A stretch of DNA of 64,000 nt from Ascaphus truei (taxonomy: Eukaryota; Chordata; Amphibia; Anura; Ascaphidae): the NCBI GenBank assembly GCA_036426205.1, contig CM071568.1:41232784-41296783 (forward strand), in the 5' to 3' direction. The position numbers and the translations under genes are program-made. Below are positions 10,734-21,544 of the stretch, piece after piece (within the stretch, counting starts at the first letter, position 1; each line of letters begins with the position of its first letter). Below the pieces are notes generated by a model. It did not search any database and had not been told where the DNA came from. It was given only the letters and a program-made list of their open reading frames with translations.

Positions 10734-10799
10734 TGGCATATCACGAGGGCTGCTGATAGGGGGGAACAGACAATACTGCGGGCCCATACTGTATCTACC

Positions 10800-11240
10800 C
10801 TCCCTCAGGTCCATACATCTTTCTCCCTCCCCCCAGGCCCATACCTACCCCTCGTCCCCTCAGCCCTTACCTTCTCCAACCCCCTCCTCAGGCCCATACC
10901 TTCTTCCACAGGCTCATACCTTCCTGCCTCCTCTCCCCATGCCCATACCTTCTGCACCTCCCTACTCAGGCCCATACATCCCCTCACCCTAGGTCCATAC
11001 CTTCTCTCCACGACCATACCTTTTTTCCCAGGCTCATACCTCCCTGCCCCCCTCTCCCTCATGACCACACCTTCTTCCACCCCCTCCCCACACCCATATT
11101 TCCCCCTCCTTCCAATGCCCATACCTCCCCGCCACTCCATGCCCACACCTTCTTCCTCCCCAAGCCCATACCTTCCCCCCCCCCCGCCCATACCTTCTCC
11201 CTACCACCATTCTCCTCCACGGGCCCATACGTTCATATGT
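10800..11240. repeat. Degenerate tandem repeat of a C-rich unit near 20 bases
   Basis: The phrase GGCCCATACCTT and its variants recur about every 18-30 bases more than fifteen times, separated by CCCTC-rich spacers. Open frames on both strands here (up to 128 codons) come from the repeat. Confidence 0.8.
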
Positions 11241-11445
11241 AAGGAGACGCCAACCCCGCCCCCCTACGATGCCCTTGGTATACGGGAGGGTACTCTTTAC
11301 ATTTATCCTGGGCATTGATGGCCCTGCCTAGGACTGCTGAGTAAATATGAATTAATATCTTAGTTACTGCTTGCAACCACAGCATACACCTGTGTTAAAT
11401 CATGTCCATTGCTTCATGTCTCTATGGCTTTTGTGAATTTACACC

Positions 11446-11573
11446 AAACAGATTCATACAGTTTTGCATTCCAGCCAAGCTTTACACAGAATCATGTATA
11501 ATTTGTATTAGTGGCAGCAAATTATACAGTTTTGTGCCTTATGAATGGTGATACTTTACTAAATTTCCTAACC
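11446..11573. repeat. Direct repeat, left copy
   Basis: The phrases CAGATTCATA(C/T)AGTTT, GCATTCCAGC, TTAGTGGCAGCAAAT and ATACAGTTTTGT occur in the same order here and at 11823-11957. The two copies are about 80 percent alike by eye and flank a 249-bp C-rich repeat (11574-11822). Confidence 0.7.
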
Positions 11574-11822
11574 TCTCTCACTCAATCCCCCCTCCTCTCT
11601 CACACAACCACTCCTCCTCATACTCAACCCCCCCCCCCCCTCTAAGAAATGTACCTTGTGGGGGGGGGGGCAATGTTGGTGTTGACATAAGGCCCCATGG
11701 CTGGATGCAGAAATTGGGCCAGACTTCCGGTTGGGCCCAACCTCTGGCACCGGCCAAGCCCCCTGCAGCCGTCTGGCCCGGGACACTTGTCCTAGCTCTC
11801 CCCTCCCCGTTGGCGGCCCTGC
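11574..11822. repeat. C-rich dispersed repeat between direct repeats
   Basis: It has CTC-rich and C or G homopolymer runs, then a GC-rich part related to 6615-6890. Its position between two direct copies of flanking sequence suggests an insertion or a local duplication. Confidence 0.5.
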
Positions 11823-11957
11823 CAGACAGATTCATATAGTTTGGCATTCCAGCTACTGTAAACTTCACACAGAAATCACTTACACTTGCTATTAGTGGCA
11901 GCAAATGATACAGTTTTGTAGATTATTAATGGTGAGGTTTACTAAATTTGCGATTCC
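11823..11957. repeat. Direct repeat, right copy
   Basis: This is the partner of 11446-11573. It shares the TTAGTGGCAGCAAAT and ATACAGTTTTGTAG phrases and ends GGTTTACTAAATTTGC, against ACTTTACTAAATTTCC in the left copy. Confidence 0.7.
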
Positions 11958-12432
11958 TCCGTGTTCAGCTGCTGAGATGGGTATACATCTGCTCAGCACA
12001 GATTTCAGGAGACAATGAACTTTAATTGAAGAAAAATAATGAGGGTTCAGGGACCACTGATACTGAGTCAGTTGGCAAAGCAGGTGCCATGCTGCCAGAT
12101 CAATGGGTTATTTATTCCTTTATCATAAACATGAAACAGTTGGTTGCGTGGTGACTGCTTGTGTATTTTAATGGCAGATTACAGATTTGTTTATTTAGAT
12201 CTACATGTCATATTGCGTTCTTTATTTAAACTATATAGTTATGTAGAATCTTAACAAAGGGAAAATAGCAATATTTGTTTGTACGGCTTGCTATGGAGCA
12301 TGGTGTATTTTAATGTTTTTCACCGAGACATTATTTTACAAATCCCTGTCATGTATTTCAATTGACATACTAACAATACAAAATGATGGTACATTTGTGC
12401 TGTACCGCTGAGGTTGATTATTCATTATCTGC
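11958..12432. other. AT-rich single-copy sequence
   Basis: No gene or repeat is recognised. Confidence 0.6.
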
Positions 12433-12436
12433 TTAA

Positions 12437-12855
12437 AGGAACAGTTCCCCCTGGACCTCCCTCTTTTTCTTGTACATGTACAGTATAGGAAGCAGTAAGT
12501 CTCCAGAGCTGAACCGCTTTCATTTCAGCTCCAGGGCCCCTGCTTCTTGGGATACTTACTGGAGAAGATGTTGTCTGTACTTAATGAAAGTATACAACAC
12601 CTGCGCAATGCGGGCCAGTCTGAACCGTGGCACCTTTTTATTGGCACGTGACGTGGGAGATTTGAACCTCCATTTTGTTTCTCCGTGACATTGCTCCAGT
12701 GGCACCTTCTCTGTTAAGTACCTGTATCCTGGGAAGCAAGGGGTGCCTGGAGCGGAAGTTAACATGGTTTAGCCCTGGAGACCCCTGCTTCCTATCCATG
12801 TACAAAAGAAGGGTGGGGAGGGAGGTGCCAAAAAAGAGCAGGTGTAACTGCTCCT
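12437..12855. mobile_element. Kolobok/T2-type MITE with TTAA target duplication
   Basis: Both ends abut TTAA (12433-12436 and 12856-12859). The left end reads AGGAACAGTTCC and the right end, on the other strand, AGGAGCAGTTACAC, so the outer signature is TTAAAGGA. This matches the TTAAAGGRR termini reported for T2 MITEs of Xenopus (Kolobok superfamily). The inside has a second level of inverted similarity, around GGAAGCAG and CTGCTTCC. The element is 419 bp and non-coding. Confidence 0.75.
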
Positions 12856-12859
12856 TTAA

Positions 12860-14276
12860 ATAAAAAAGTGAATATGCACGAGAAATCAGCAGTTTCTTTG
12901 TGACCTGAAACCGTAAGAAAATTATATTTTGTGATTAATGACTCGGATATCACCACACAACATAATGTATCTTTATGTAGAGTAAATACACATTTTAATT
13001 TACAGGTTTCATGTCTAATCTAAAGTGTACATTTTAAGGGCCAGATCTATAAAAGGGTGCTGTGCTTTAGTATGACTAGACTAAAATTCATATGAACAGG
13101 GGTAATGTCGTGCTAAAGCCTAGCATCCTTTTGTGGATGCGCGCCTAAGAGTGCAAGAACAGCTGTAAAATATAACAAGGGTGCATACATACAAGAAGCT
13201 AAGTTAGTGAGTAAAAAAACTCTTAACAATTAACCATTAGCAATCATTAGGCTGGATAACATTTGCCTTTACAGGGGAGAAAATGAGTGTTACTTTATGC
13301 TAGAAAGAATAGTAAAAAGTTCAGTCCTACACAGCTACATGGCACTAGGTTTCAGGTTGGGGAATAGAACTCAGTAGGTTCACCACCCAGCACTCAAAAT
13401 AACACTACACAAAACTGGTTGGAAAGAGCAAAACACACACACACAGATATCAACAGCATGACAGCTCCTGTCGAGGCCAGTATGCAGATCATCACTTGAT
13501 TTCAATAATAAATCTTATCATTATGCATAATGATATAGATCCGGCTAAAAAAAAGAAAGAAAACTGGAGACTGTTCAATGCTCTAAACTGCTCATGCACA
13601 TTACAGCAGTGTTATTGTACAATGAAACGAGGACAAATGTGCCTTGTTCTTTTAAAATCATTACAATGTTTGCATAGACTGGGTAATGTTTATTTTACAT
13701 GTAAAAGGATTCTTATTTGTCTCATAGACATATTTCTAATGAAACCCATTAGAATTCATAGACCAACGAGTTTGTTAAAATACATTCTCTACTGATATTG
13801 ACTGATATTCCTGCTACTGTTATCTTTTTAATTGGATCTGTTGAAATTCTAATGAGATAATGGGAACTTTTCGTATTCTATAATATACATTTCTGGAAGT
13901 CTTCACTTTAATCTCTGGCCAGCCAGGCATTACCTACACAGGCCAGGTATGAATTTCCTAATCCTGATTGAATGTGTCTAGTTGCATTTAATTTACTTCT
14001 TTAAAGAAATGGGTGAACTTGCTGAATTTTAAGTGCTAATGACGTTGAAAGACTAATAACCACCTAGAGTTGAGCATATTGCAGGCAGGCGTTCTATATG
14101 CATTTCCAGGTATCTCTGACAATTTACTGTATGTCTGTCCTGACCTGAATTCCATCTGTTTTCTGGTCAAGAGTCACGTTGTAAGTGAATGTATGATGGT
14201 TTAAGTGATACTGGTGTTTCTCAGCTGGTTATAAAAAAAATAATGACATGCCAACAGTACAGATAAATCATGCCAG
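12860..14276. other. AT-rich single-copy sequence with one small hairpin
   Basis: No gene is seen. Near 13045-13140 the phrases AAGGGTGCTGTGCTTTAG and CTAAAGCCTAGCATCCTTTT are largely complementary, suggesting a small MITE. A (CA)n run lies at 13433-13445. The 99-codon open frame at 13496-13795 shows no recognisable domain. Confidence 0.55.
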
Positions 14277-14280
14277 TTAA

Positions 14281-14780
14281 AGAGGCAATCCATGGGGCAC
14301 TTAAAAAATAGTGTGTTTATTATATGCAGCCTTTGATTACCTTTATTAAAAGCTAATTACCTAAGTTGCTAATCGATTTGTTCTCCCGTCATCAAACAGC
14401 AAAGATCGTGCTTCCCAGGGTTCACTAAATGTCTGCCTTTCGGTTTCCATCAATTGTTCAGTCAGTGTAACTCAGCAGCTATAATGTATTCTTATATTAC
14501 TAAGGTAACATTATCTATTGTTGCAGTTTGCAGCTCGAACTGCTGGGAACATTGGCAACAAATGATCACAAACAGGAAAGTGGTGCAAAGATCTCGCACT
14601 GCTGGGGAAGTGTGCTAAAACCTGCTGTAGTAATCAAAGGATGCTTATTATATTAAAACGCATTAAAAAAAATGGCATTAAGAGTTGAATAATAAAACAT
14701 GTACTAAGTATTATCTAAAACTGAAGAACGGATTTTTTTTTTTTAAAACACACACTTAGAATATTGCACGAATTGCTCCT
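14281..14780. mobile_element. 500-bp Kolobok/T2-like MITE (family K500, reference copy)
   Basis: TTAA flanks both sides (14277-14280 and 14781-14784). The ends are AGAGGCAATC and, on the other strand, AGGAGCAATT. The inside carries the phrases CAGTCAGTGTAACTCAGCAG, TTGCAGCTCGAACTGCTGGG and AACAAATGATCACAAACAGG, which recur in the pieces at 28015, 37075, 52723, 58641 and 62251. I call this family K500 only for reference here. No protein is encoded. Confidence 0.75.
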
Positions 14781-14785
14781 TTAAA

Positions 14786-15336
14786 ACACACATTTTAATT
14801 TGCTTTAAAGTAATTTCTTTCCAAATCCTTGGTGAACTCCTGAGAATTCTACTGTGGAAAAACTCTTGTTCGCTATCAAACTCGTTCCTTCTTTAGATGT
14901 GTAAACCACACTTTTCCTTGAAATATAGGAGTAATAATGGCTTTCATCTCAACTCCTCTAATGCCGTTGAGTACAGACAAGAAAATATGCAATGTGGATA
15001 ATCAAAAGGAAGCAACAAAAGCAAACACAGAAGGTTAGATCGACAGATCTCTTGAGAAAAAAACACTATGCCACATTATCAAGGATTCTCCTTTTGTACA
15101 GCTATCAATAAAGGTTACCGTTTTTATAATTGTTTCCTTTATTGCAGTATGAGGTTGCTGCCGTTTTTTATAATTCAGGAAAACAATACTTATTATGTTG
15201 CCCGTGTAGGCATCCGAGTAATGACTAATTACTATAAGCCATAGTATCAGTGAAATAAGCTTGGAACAATGTCTAAACACGTCGGTGCTGTTAAGGTTTA
15301 TTAACTGAAAGGATTTGAAGCCAGAGAAGGTGGCAG

Positions 15337-15368
<32 letters not shown>

Positions 15369-15640
15369 GAAAGCTACTTATATAATTTATTTCAAAATAC
15401 AAAATATATATTTTTTTTCTTTGCAAGAAAATTGGAATGAAAATATTATATTCACCTGTTTTCACTGTAAAAAAAGAAATATTGGTGCAAAGCTGGTGTA
15501 CTTTGTGATCAGGAGCAAAATATAAATAAGTACATTCTCAACATGTTTTATCTATTCCAGTTAAAGAATGTATCACATTTTTCTCTGGCGAGGTAATCAC
15601 ACATCTATAAATTCACCTGTGGATGCTTCAGAAATGTTAC
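14786..15640. other. AT-rich single-copy sequence with (TTA)n run
   Basis: No gene is seen. A (TTA)n microsatellite lies at 15338-15369. Confidence 0.65.
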
Positions 15641-15649
15641 AAACTTCGT

Positions 15650-15913
15650 CTGAGTCCCCGCTGGCGCTGAGCGCGCTCGTGCTTGGAGAGCGCTCCAAGC
15701 ACGAGCGCCGGGTGTCCTGCATTTACACGCATTGCGGGTTGTTGAGCACGTGGGAAAGTATAATGTTTTTGTTTATCTAAGCGTGGGAGAGCGTGTGTGC
15801 TCAAACACGAGCACAGCGTGAGCGGGTACTTACATATATCTATATATCTATATATGTAAGTAACTGCCGCAAGCGCCGCCCGCTCAGTACAAGCGGGGCT
15901 GCAGCCTTAGGTT
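15650..15913. mobile_element. GC-rich MITE-like block with two strong hairpins
   Basis: A GC-rich island in AT-rich DNA. GCGCTCGTGCTTGGAG (15673-15688) is exactly complementary to 15693-15708 across a 4-base loop. A second hairpin, ACTTACATATAT/ATATATGTAAGT, lies at about 15827-15863. The right end, GCGGGGCTGCAGCCTTAG, resembles the termini of the GC-rich Harbinger-like elements elsewhere in the window. The left terminus is less clear, so element limits are approximate. Confidence 0.55.
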
Positions 15914-17877
15914 TCTACAGCACTGTGGTGAGTATGGTTATATTAAGCTTTATCTATGTGTCAGACATACTAGAAATATAATGCCTTCAATTCTAATTAC
16001 TAATTTACTTAGGGGCTTTCTTTATATCGGATGAAGCCAATATCCCAATTGAATGCCCCAATGTTAAAAAGGCAAACTCAAATAATGCAATCTGGTGATG
16101 ACATACTTTTAGTTAGCGCAGAAGTGGTGCAATTCTAGGGAAGGAAACAGCTCAAGATGTCATTGTCTTTGATACATCTGGTGCACGTTTTTGTTCCAGT
16201 TTCACTAGTTTTTGACTCAAGAAATAATGATACATGACCCCTGTGACTTCACGTGGCCTGCTCAATGCTTGGGCAATAGGGCTTTTTAAAAAAAAAAAAA
16301 ATATTAATTGCAGCAGGGTTTGTGAAACGTTTCTTTATTGTGGAGCATTTTAGTTTTAGTAATCCTGCTGAGACCTATTTCACCGAGTCTGCATCCGCTT
16401 GCAATTTAGGGTGCACCAATACAAAGAGATAAGGAGGATTTAAGAGGCACACATATTATGATTATCAATTCTGCATCTCTGTCCACCATCTATTTTCCAT
16501 TCCATAGCCAGGTGTGAGGGAATAACCCCCTCCCCCCTCTGCTAATGACCTTTATTAAATGTAAGCAATATTATATTATTTAATGCAGCAAAAGGCAAAC
16601 AATAGAAAAAAATGCAATGTCCCCAGGAAGACTTTTAAGTGTTTAATGATAAATTGATACCTACAATGCATTAAGGATTAACATATGCAGCACTGAAGGC
16701 CACTTGAACTAATATATTTCTAAAAGCTTGAAACATTTTGCATTTAGGAGGGGGCTGGACTTATAGGTCTATTTTATAGGGAAGAGACCACGATTTTACA
16801 ATTCTTGTCAGAAAGCATCAGAACGGTTCTTTAACAAACAGAGTATAATCAACAGTGACAGACGGTAGTAACAATGTTCATAAAGTAATGAAAATGTATT
16901 GTTGTAGGCCTGTCACACTGGCTTTGCTTACAGGCATAATACATTTACTGTATATCCCCCTCCTAGAGTGGCAAACAGCTCTCTAAAGCTATTTGCTGAA
17001 ATGAGCTGGTTAATATTACACTATATAATGCATCGTATGTCAGCTCGCATCTATAAACATAAACACATTATTAGCATATTAAATACCGCATTGTACTGCA
17101 GCAAGAGAAGCGCCAGAACTATCCAGTATGCCGAGCTCCCGATCATTAGATGTATTATATATTTTCTTAGTCATTGGGATCCCAGAATTCTCAAAATGGA
17201 ATCTGGATTATTAGCTCCTCAGCTTTCTCTTCAATCTTTCATTTTAAATAATCCAAATCAACCAGTTCCCTGAAGATTAGATAACATCTAAAAAAAAAAG
17301 AAAATAAATTAAAATGGAAATGATTCAAAAAAGGTATTTAGGGTTCACGTATCCCTTCATCTTCAGACGGGACTGAAACACATTGGAATACAGATCCTGC
17401 AGCCGTTATCGCTCCTGTTAACCCGATGTATTATATTAATGCTAGCGCAACATTTAAAGCGAGATTTAACACCACTCCTGTGTCTGTCTGCTTCCCATGG
17501 TAAAGTCACTTTATTTCTGTCGGATAATAAAACGAAACGGTAAGCTCTTTGAGTTAATGTGCAGGTATCACTCATATGTGTACACTTCTAGACAGAAATG
17601 AATATTACTGTTGCTGTGCTCGGGTGCCCACAACACATCACAATACCATGAGTGCGTTTCAGCAAGTTATAGTACTTTTCCACAGACAAAACACTGCTAC
17701 AGTGTGATCCTGCCTTGCCTGCCAACATTTTTTGAACCTTACACTTATTATTTTTGCAGCATATAAAAATAATTTCAATGACGGAAGCTACGTGTGGCAG
17801 GGGGCTACCATCTGCTTTCCCCAGCTCACATGGTACCTACTTCTCTGGCACATGTTCATTAAGCTGCAGCACGACGT
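15914..17877. other. AT-rich single-copy sequence, no gene
   Basis: Nothing coding or RNA-like is recognised. Short A runs and a few C-rich spots occur. The 101-codon frame at 16968-17273 has no domain that I can name. Confidence 0.6.
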
Positions 17878-17903
17878 AACTCCCATTCAAATGAATGGGA
17901 GTT
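17878..17903. repeat. Perfect 12-bp inverted repeat
   Basis: AACTCCCATTCA and TGAATGGGAGTT are separated by 2 bases. Similar CCCATT...AATGGG hairpins are frequent in frog MITEs (from memory), so this is probably the core of an old one. Confidence 0.7.
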
Positions 17904-18400
17904 GGTACGTGGTAAAGTTTAGCCACCTTTGTGAATATGGGCTTTGGTACAATGATTTAGAATAGACCCGTTTGTACATGCATAGAATTACCTAAACAAT
18001 GCTGCGTGTATTGCACTTAAAACACAAATCTCCTTTTATCGTGTTTGTCAATCAAACCGTGCCCTGAACCGAGCATTCAGGAGGCTCGCATATCAGGATA
18101 CATTAAAAGTCCTGTATTTTGTCAACAAAGTATTGAAACACTTGGGTTCTCCTTTGCAGAAATATGCTTGCGCCCATGTGCTGAGTTCCAAATCAAGTTT
18201 AGTTGTGAACCCTCCAAATCTGTTTCATATTCATTTGAGTTGTCAGCTGAGCTACTGTATTTAAAGCTTGAGTGATAAGAACATGACAATGCATCATGGC
18301 CCAGATGCACTAAGATCTGTTAATATATTTAATCTAGATTTAGATTTAGAGAGAGTCCCAAGTGATATATTGAGATATATATATATATATAAAATAAAAA

Positions 18401-18638
18401 ATGAATAGCCGATACCGTTTTGTGGCTAACGAAATGCTTTTATTTGTGCAAGCTTTCGAGATCTTTGATCTCTTCTTCCGGCGATGGTACATTGAATGAA
18501 GCAAAGTTTAACTTAAAAACAGTGCATATAAGAATGTTATCTGTGATTGTACCATCACCGGAAGAAGAGATCAGAGAACTCAAAAGCTCGCACAAATAAA
18601 AGCATTTCGTTAGCCACAGTAAGGTATCGTCTATTCAT
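18401..18638. mobile_element. Foldback element, about 240 bp
   Basis: The left arm (GAATAGCCGATACC, GTGGCTAACGAAATGC, TTTTATTTGTGCAAGCTTTC) is matched in reverse by the right arm (GCTCGCACAAATAAAAGC, ATTTCGTTAGCCACAG, TATCGTCTATTCAT). Inner arms TCTTCTTCCGGCGATGGTAC and GTACCATCACCGGAAGAAGA are also complementary. Dinucleotide AT runs flank both sides, which hides any target duplication. It is non-coding. Confidence 0.75.
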
Positions 18639-18734
18639 TTTTGATTATCAACGCTCGGCTAACACGGTACCGATATATATATATATATATAGAATAAAGA
18701 ATAATAATAATAATAATAATAAAGAATATCACTT

Positions 18735-18910
18735 GTGAGCATATTCACGTCTTAGACAGGTCTGCAACCCTGCCTTTCACCATTATCACCTAGTATACAA
18801 TGCTTCCATTGCAGCAAGGGATTCTGGGAAATTGACATGTAAATGGCACACAATGTGTCACCTTTTGCCTGAAATCCATTTTTACATGGAACCCTTAAGT
18901 AAATATACCC
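18735..18910. repeat. Dispersed repeat with AAGGGATTCTGGG core (copy 1)
   Basis: It contains CTGCAACCCTGCCTTTCACC, GCAAGGGATTCTGGGA and ACATGTAAATGGCACACA. Related sequence recurs at about 33555-33690 and, reversed, at 56205-56350. It is non-coding. Confidence 0.65.
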
Positions 18911-18929
18911 TTTTAATACAATCCTAATA

Positions 18930-18964
18930 TATATATATATATATATATTATATTATATATATAT
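18930..18964. repeat. (AT)n microsatellite
   Basis: An alternating TA run with one interruption lies directly at the left end of the palindrome. Confidence 0.85.
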
Positions 18965-18965
18965 A

Positions 18966-19215
18966 GAAACCCTGTCTTCCCATAAGAAAAGGCACAAAAG
19001 CAGCAACACTCAGATAAAGCAAAAAGACATGTATTAGCAGTTACAAAACAGCACCTAAACCCAACGTTTCGGTCCTAGGCAGGACCTTCCTCAGGGGGAT
19101 GCCTAGGACCGAAACGTTGGGTTTTATGTGCTGTTTTGTAACTGCTAAACATGTCTTTTTGCTTTATCTGAGTGTTGCTGCTTTTGTGCCTTTTCTTATG
19201 GGAAGACAGGGTTTC
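18966..19215. mobile_element. Near-perfect 250-bp palindrome, Penelope-like tail dimer
   Basis: About 110 bases from GAAACCCTGTCTTCCCATAA to CCCAACGTTTCGGTCCTAGG return in reverse complement from CCTAGGACCGAAACGTTGGG to TTATGGGAAGACAGGGTTTC, around a short core. AT dinucleotide runs flank it. Phrases of the form CCGAAACGTTG next to a CTGANGA motif are typical of 3-prime parts of Penelope-like elements (from memory), which often insert as inverted dimers. No reverse transcriptase or GIY-YIG sequence is present. Confidence 0.65.
19055..19100 (-). ncRNA. Hammerhead-ribozyme-like core
   Basis: On the minus strand the order is: CCC, then CTGAGGA (matching CUGANGA), then a hairpin GGTCC-TGCCTA-GGACC, then GAAA, then CGTT followed by GGG. 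This fits a hammerhead with stem II GGUCC/GGACC, the GAAA box, a minimal self-complementary stem III (ACGU), cleavage after the next U, and a short stem I (CCC/GGG). One extra A sits between CUGAGGA and stem II. Penelope-like elements are known to carry such ribozymes with tiny stem III. Activity is not shown. Confidence 0.4.
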
Positions 19216-19288
19216 TATATTGATTTCTATGGAGCATGCACCTTGACTTTACATTTGTTGCTGGAGTGTGGCTGCTGCTTTTTTTTTT

Positions 19289-19505
19289 TTTGTTATATAT
19301 TATCTATATATATATATTATATATAGATATATTATATATATATATATATATTTTTTTTTTCTTCAAGTATGGTGGGTGAAAAAGGCACAAAAAACCTCCA
19401 CTATTAGTGCTCACAAGTGATATATATATTTATATATATATATTGCTCACATGTGATATCTTTTTTATTTTGTATATATATATACATATATATATATATA
19501 CACAA
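19289..19505. repeat. AT-rich and (TA)n microsatellites
   Basis: Several TATATA runs with T and CA interruptions fill this stretch. Small open frames rich in Y and I residues here are artefacts. Confidence 0.85.
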
Positions 19506-19530
19506 ACACACACACAGACCATCACAACAT

Positions 19531-19599
19531 GAGATATCTGGGATACAGTATATGCTAATAAGATATGCAATGTATATTTTATTATATCCCAGGTATCTC
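19531..19599. repeat. Hairpin with 15-bp arms
   Basis: GAGATATCTGGGATA (19531-19545) pairs with TATCCCAGGTATCTC (19585-19599), with one mismatch. It may be part of a small MITE. Confidence 0.7.
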
Positions 19600-20583
19600 A
19601 GGTGTGCTCCTTTTTGAGCACTGGTGTCTCGCCACATGTTGTTTGAAGGTTGGTTTGCGGGGCTACATATAATCCTTATTTGTATGTAACTGTTCATGCA
19701 ATTATCAAATCTCTGCACCCTCATTGTATTGTACTACGCTGTGGAATATGTTAGCGCTGTACAAATTCACAGTAATAATAGCACTTGGGATGCTAGTAAA
19801 ATAGGTCTCTTTCTTCTCTGCAAAAAAAGCCCATAACTCAGGCTGTGGAGGGAGCGGGTGCCACCTTCAGGTAAAACAGGAATGAACGCCAGGTTATTTG
19901 ACACGAGAGAGTGCTAAAGTCACCTAATTTTAACCCTATGCTAATGAGTTGAGCAACAGATGTGGTTTTCGCTTAGTGGATATCCATTAAACTCAGGGAA
20001 AAGAACCTCTGTTACCTATTTAGGGAACCTGATGTTATTTGCCTTGATGTAACGGATCTCTGTGCATCTGACCCCATGATCGCTACCAAGTTTTAACATA
20101 TGAGTAATGAATAAACACAGCGCTGTGCAACTCACACAGATGTTCCTGGTGTTGCAGTGGATGGTGTGACTATGCATCGTACTGTACTTGAACAAACCAG
20201 AAAAAGCGTGTGCAAGAGCGGAAGATTTCATAGGCCCGGGAAAGGGATTTCTTTTCGTTTTTGCCCCATAAATAACATATTAAGTGCTGGCATGCTGCGT
20301 GAAACATTATTCAAAGCTTTTAAAATGCATAATAAAAAGAACTAAAATCCTGATATATGGGAGTCTTTATTGGTTCAATCAGATATGGGTCACTGCTGGC
20401 TTTGTGGCCTAGAAATGGATGTCACTAGGGCAATTGCGGTCAAAATAAGTGCCAGGTCCCAGCAGGCTTACCAATCTTTTCTTAAAAGGAATATTTTTTC
20501 TTTTTTTTTTTCCTCCTCCTTGTTTTTCCACATCTCAGGAGTTAAAGAAACTCAGTGTGGTTACCTATATTTTGCTAAGTAGC
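19600..20583. other. Mostly single-copy sequence with a short dispersed-repeat phrase
   Basis: Near 19738-19775 the phrase TGTGGAATATGTTAGCGCTG followed by TACAAAT resembles the tail of a very common frog repeat (from memory). No gene is seen in the rest. A T-rich run lies at 20494-20515. Confidence 0.55.
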
Positions 20584-20591
20584 ATATAAGG

Positions 20592-20794
20592 CACGGGTAG
20601 CCAACCCCAGTATTCCAGAGCTACCAACAGGTCAGGTTTTCAGGATACTTCTGCTTCAGCACAGGTGGCTCAATCAAGTGGCTCAGTCGAAGACAGATTG
20701 AGAAGACACAGATTGAGCCACCTGGACTGAAGCAGGGGTATCCCTAATATCTGGCCTGTTGGTAGCTCTTGAGGACTGGATTTGCCCAACCCTG
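20592..20794. mobile_element. Foldback hAT-like MITE (clean copy)
   Basis: The left part (GGGTAGCCAACCCCAGT, CAGAGCTACCAACAGGTCAG, CACAGGTGGCTCAATCA) is complementary to the right part (TGAGCCACCTGGACTGAAGC, CTGGCCTGTTGGTAGCTCT, TTTGCCCAACCCTG). Flanking octamers ATATAAGG and ATATATAA are similar but not identical. The termini are of hAT type (CACGGGTAGCC and CAGGGTTGGGC). Its centre is the point from which segment A is duplicated elsewhere in the window. Confidence 0.75.
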
Positions 20795-20934
20795 ATATAT
20801 AATTACATGAAAACAATTGGATTTGTATTGATTACCTACCAGTACATATAAGCAATCATAACCTAACCATTTACTTTATAACTTCACTGTGCATTGTTTG
20901 ACTTGAAACCGCAAGCTTTCCCCATTATTTGAAG

Positions 20935-21300
20935 CTTACCTAAACCAGGGGATCCCCCTGAGCTCATTCATAGTCCTGGATCCTCTGGGGTCCCGCCGGT
21001 ACCCAGTAAAAAATATATGTTTTCGATGTTTTGTAGTTTCTGTTAAAAAAAGAGAAACAATCACCGCCGAGTTCACCAATAGAAGTTTGTGACATCATTT
21101 CCCAATGACGTCGGAGCTTTCTATTGGCCGCTGGAGCGAGCTTAGTCCCGTAGCCATTTTGTGTCTGGTGGGCAAATATTTGAGTGGGGTGCTGGTACTG
21201 CAGCAATTGGTGGATCCCAGGACATTGGCTCTAAAGCGCCCCCCCCCCCCCCTGCCCCCTTCAGGAGAGTTTAATAAATAACTGATCAGCAGGGAATGCA
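20935..21300. repeat. GC-rich dispersed block with C run
   Basis: This part of segment A includes GGGGATCCCCCTG, GATCCTCTGGGGTCCCGCCGG and a C homopolymer at 21240-21252. No ends or coding sequence are recognised. It is probably another old MITE. Confidence 0.4.
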
Positions 21301-21544
21301 GCTTTAAACTAAGCTTTGTGATAGGCCAGTTACCTCCACAATTACTCCTATTGAATCAGAGAACAACAGCAGAGATTTACTGTCTTTTGTTTCCAAGTAG
21401 AAAGAAGAAATCATTGTTTAGTCACAAAGACCTTATTCCCATTACTTCTTAGACATTTTAAAAGTGGCCAAATATTTTCAGTTTAGAAACAAATATCACT
21501 CTAATGTTTCAGTGTGAGAAAGAAAGGAATATATATTTGGAAGG

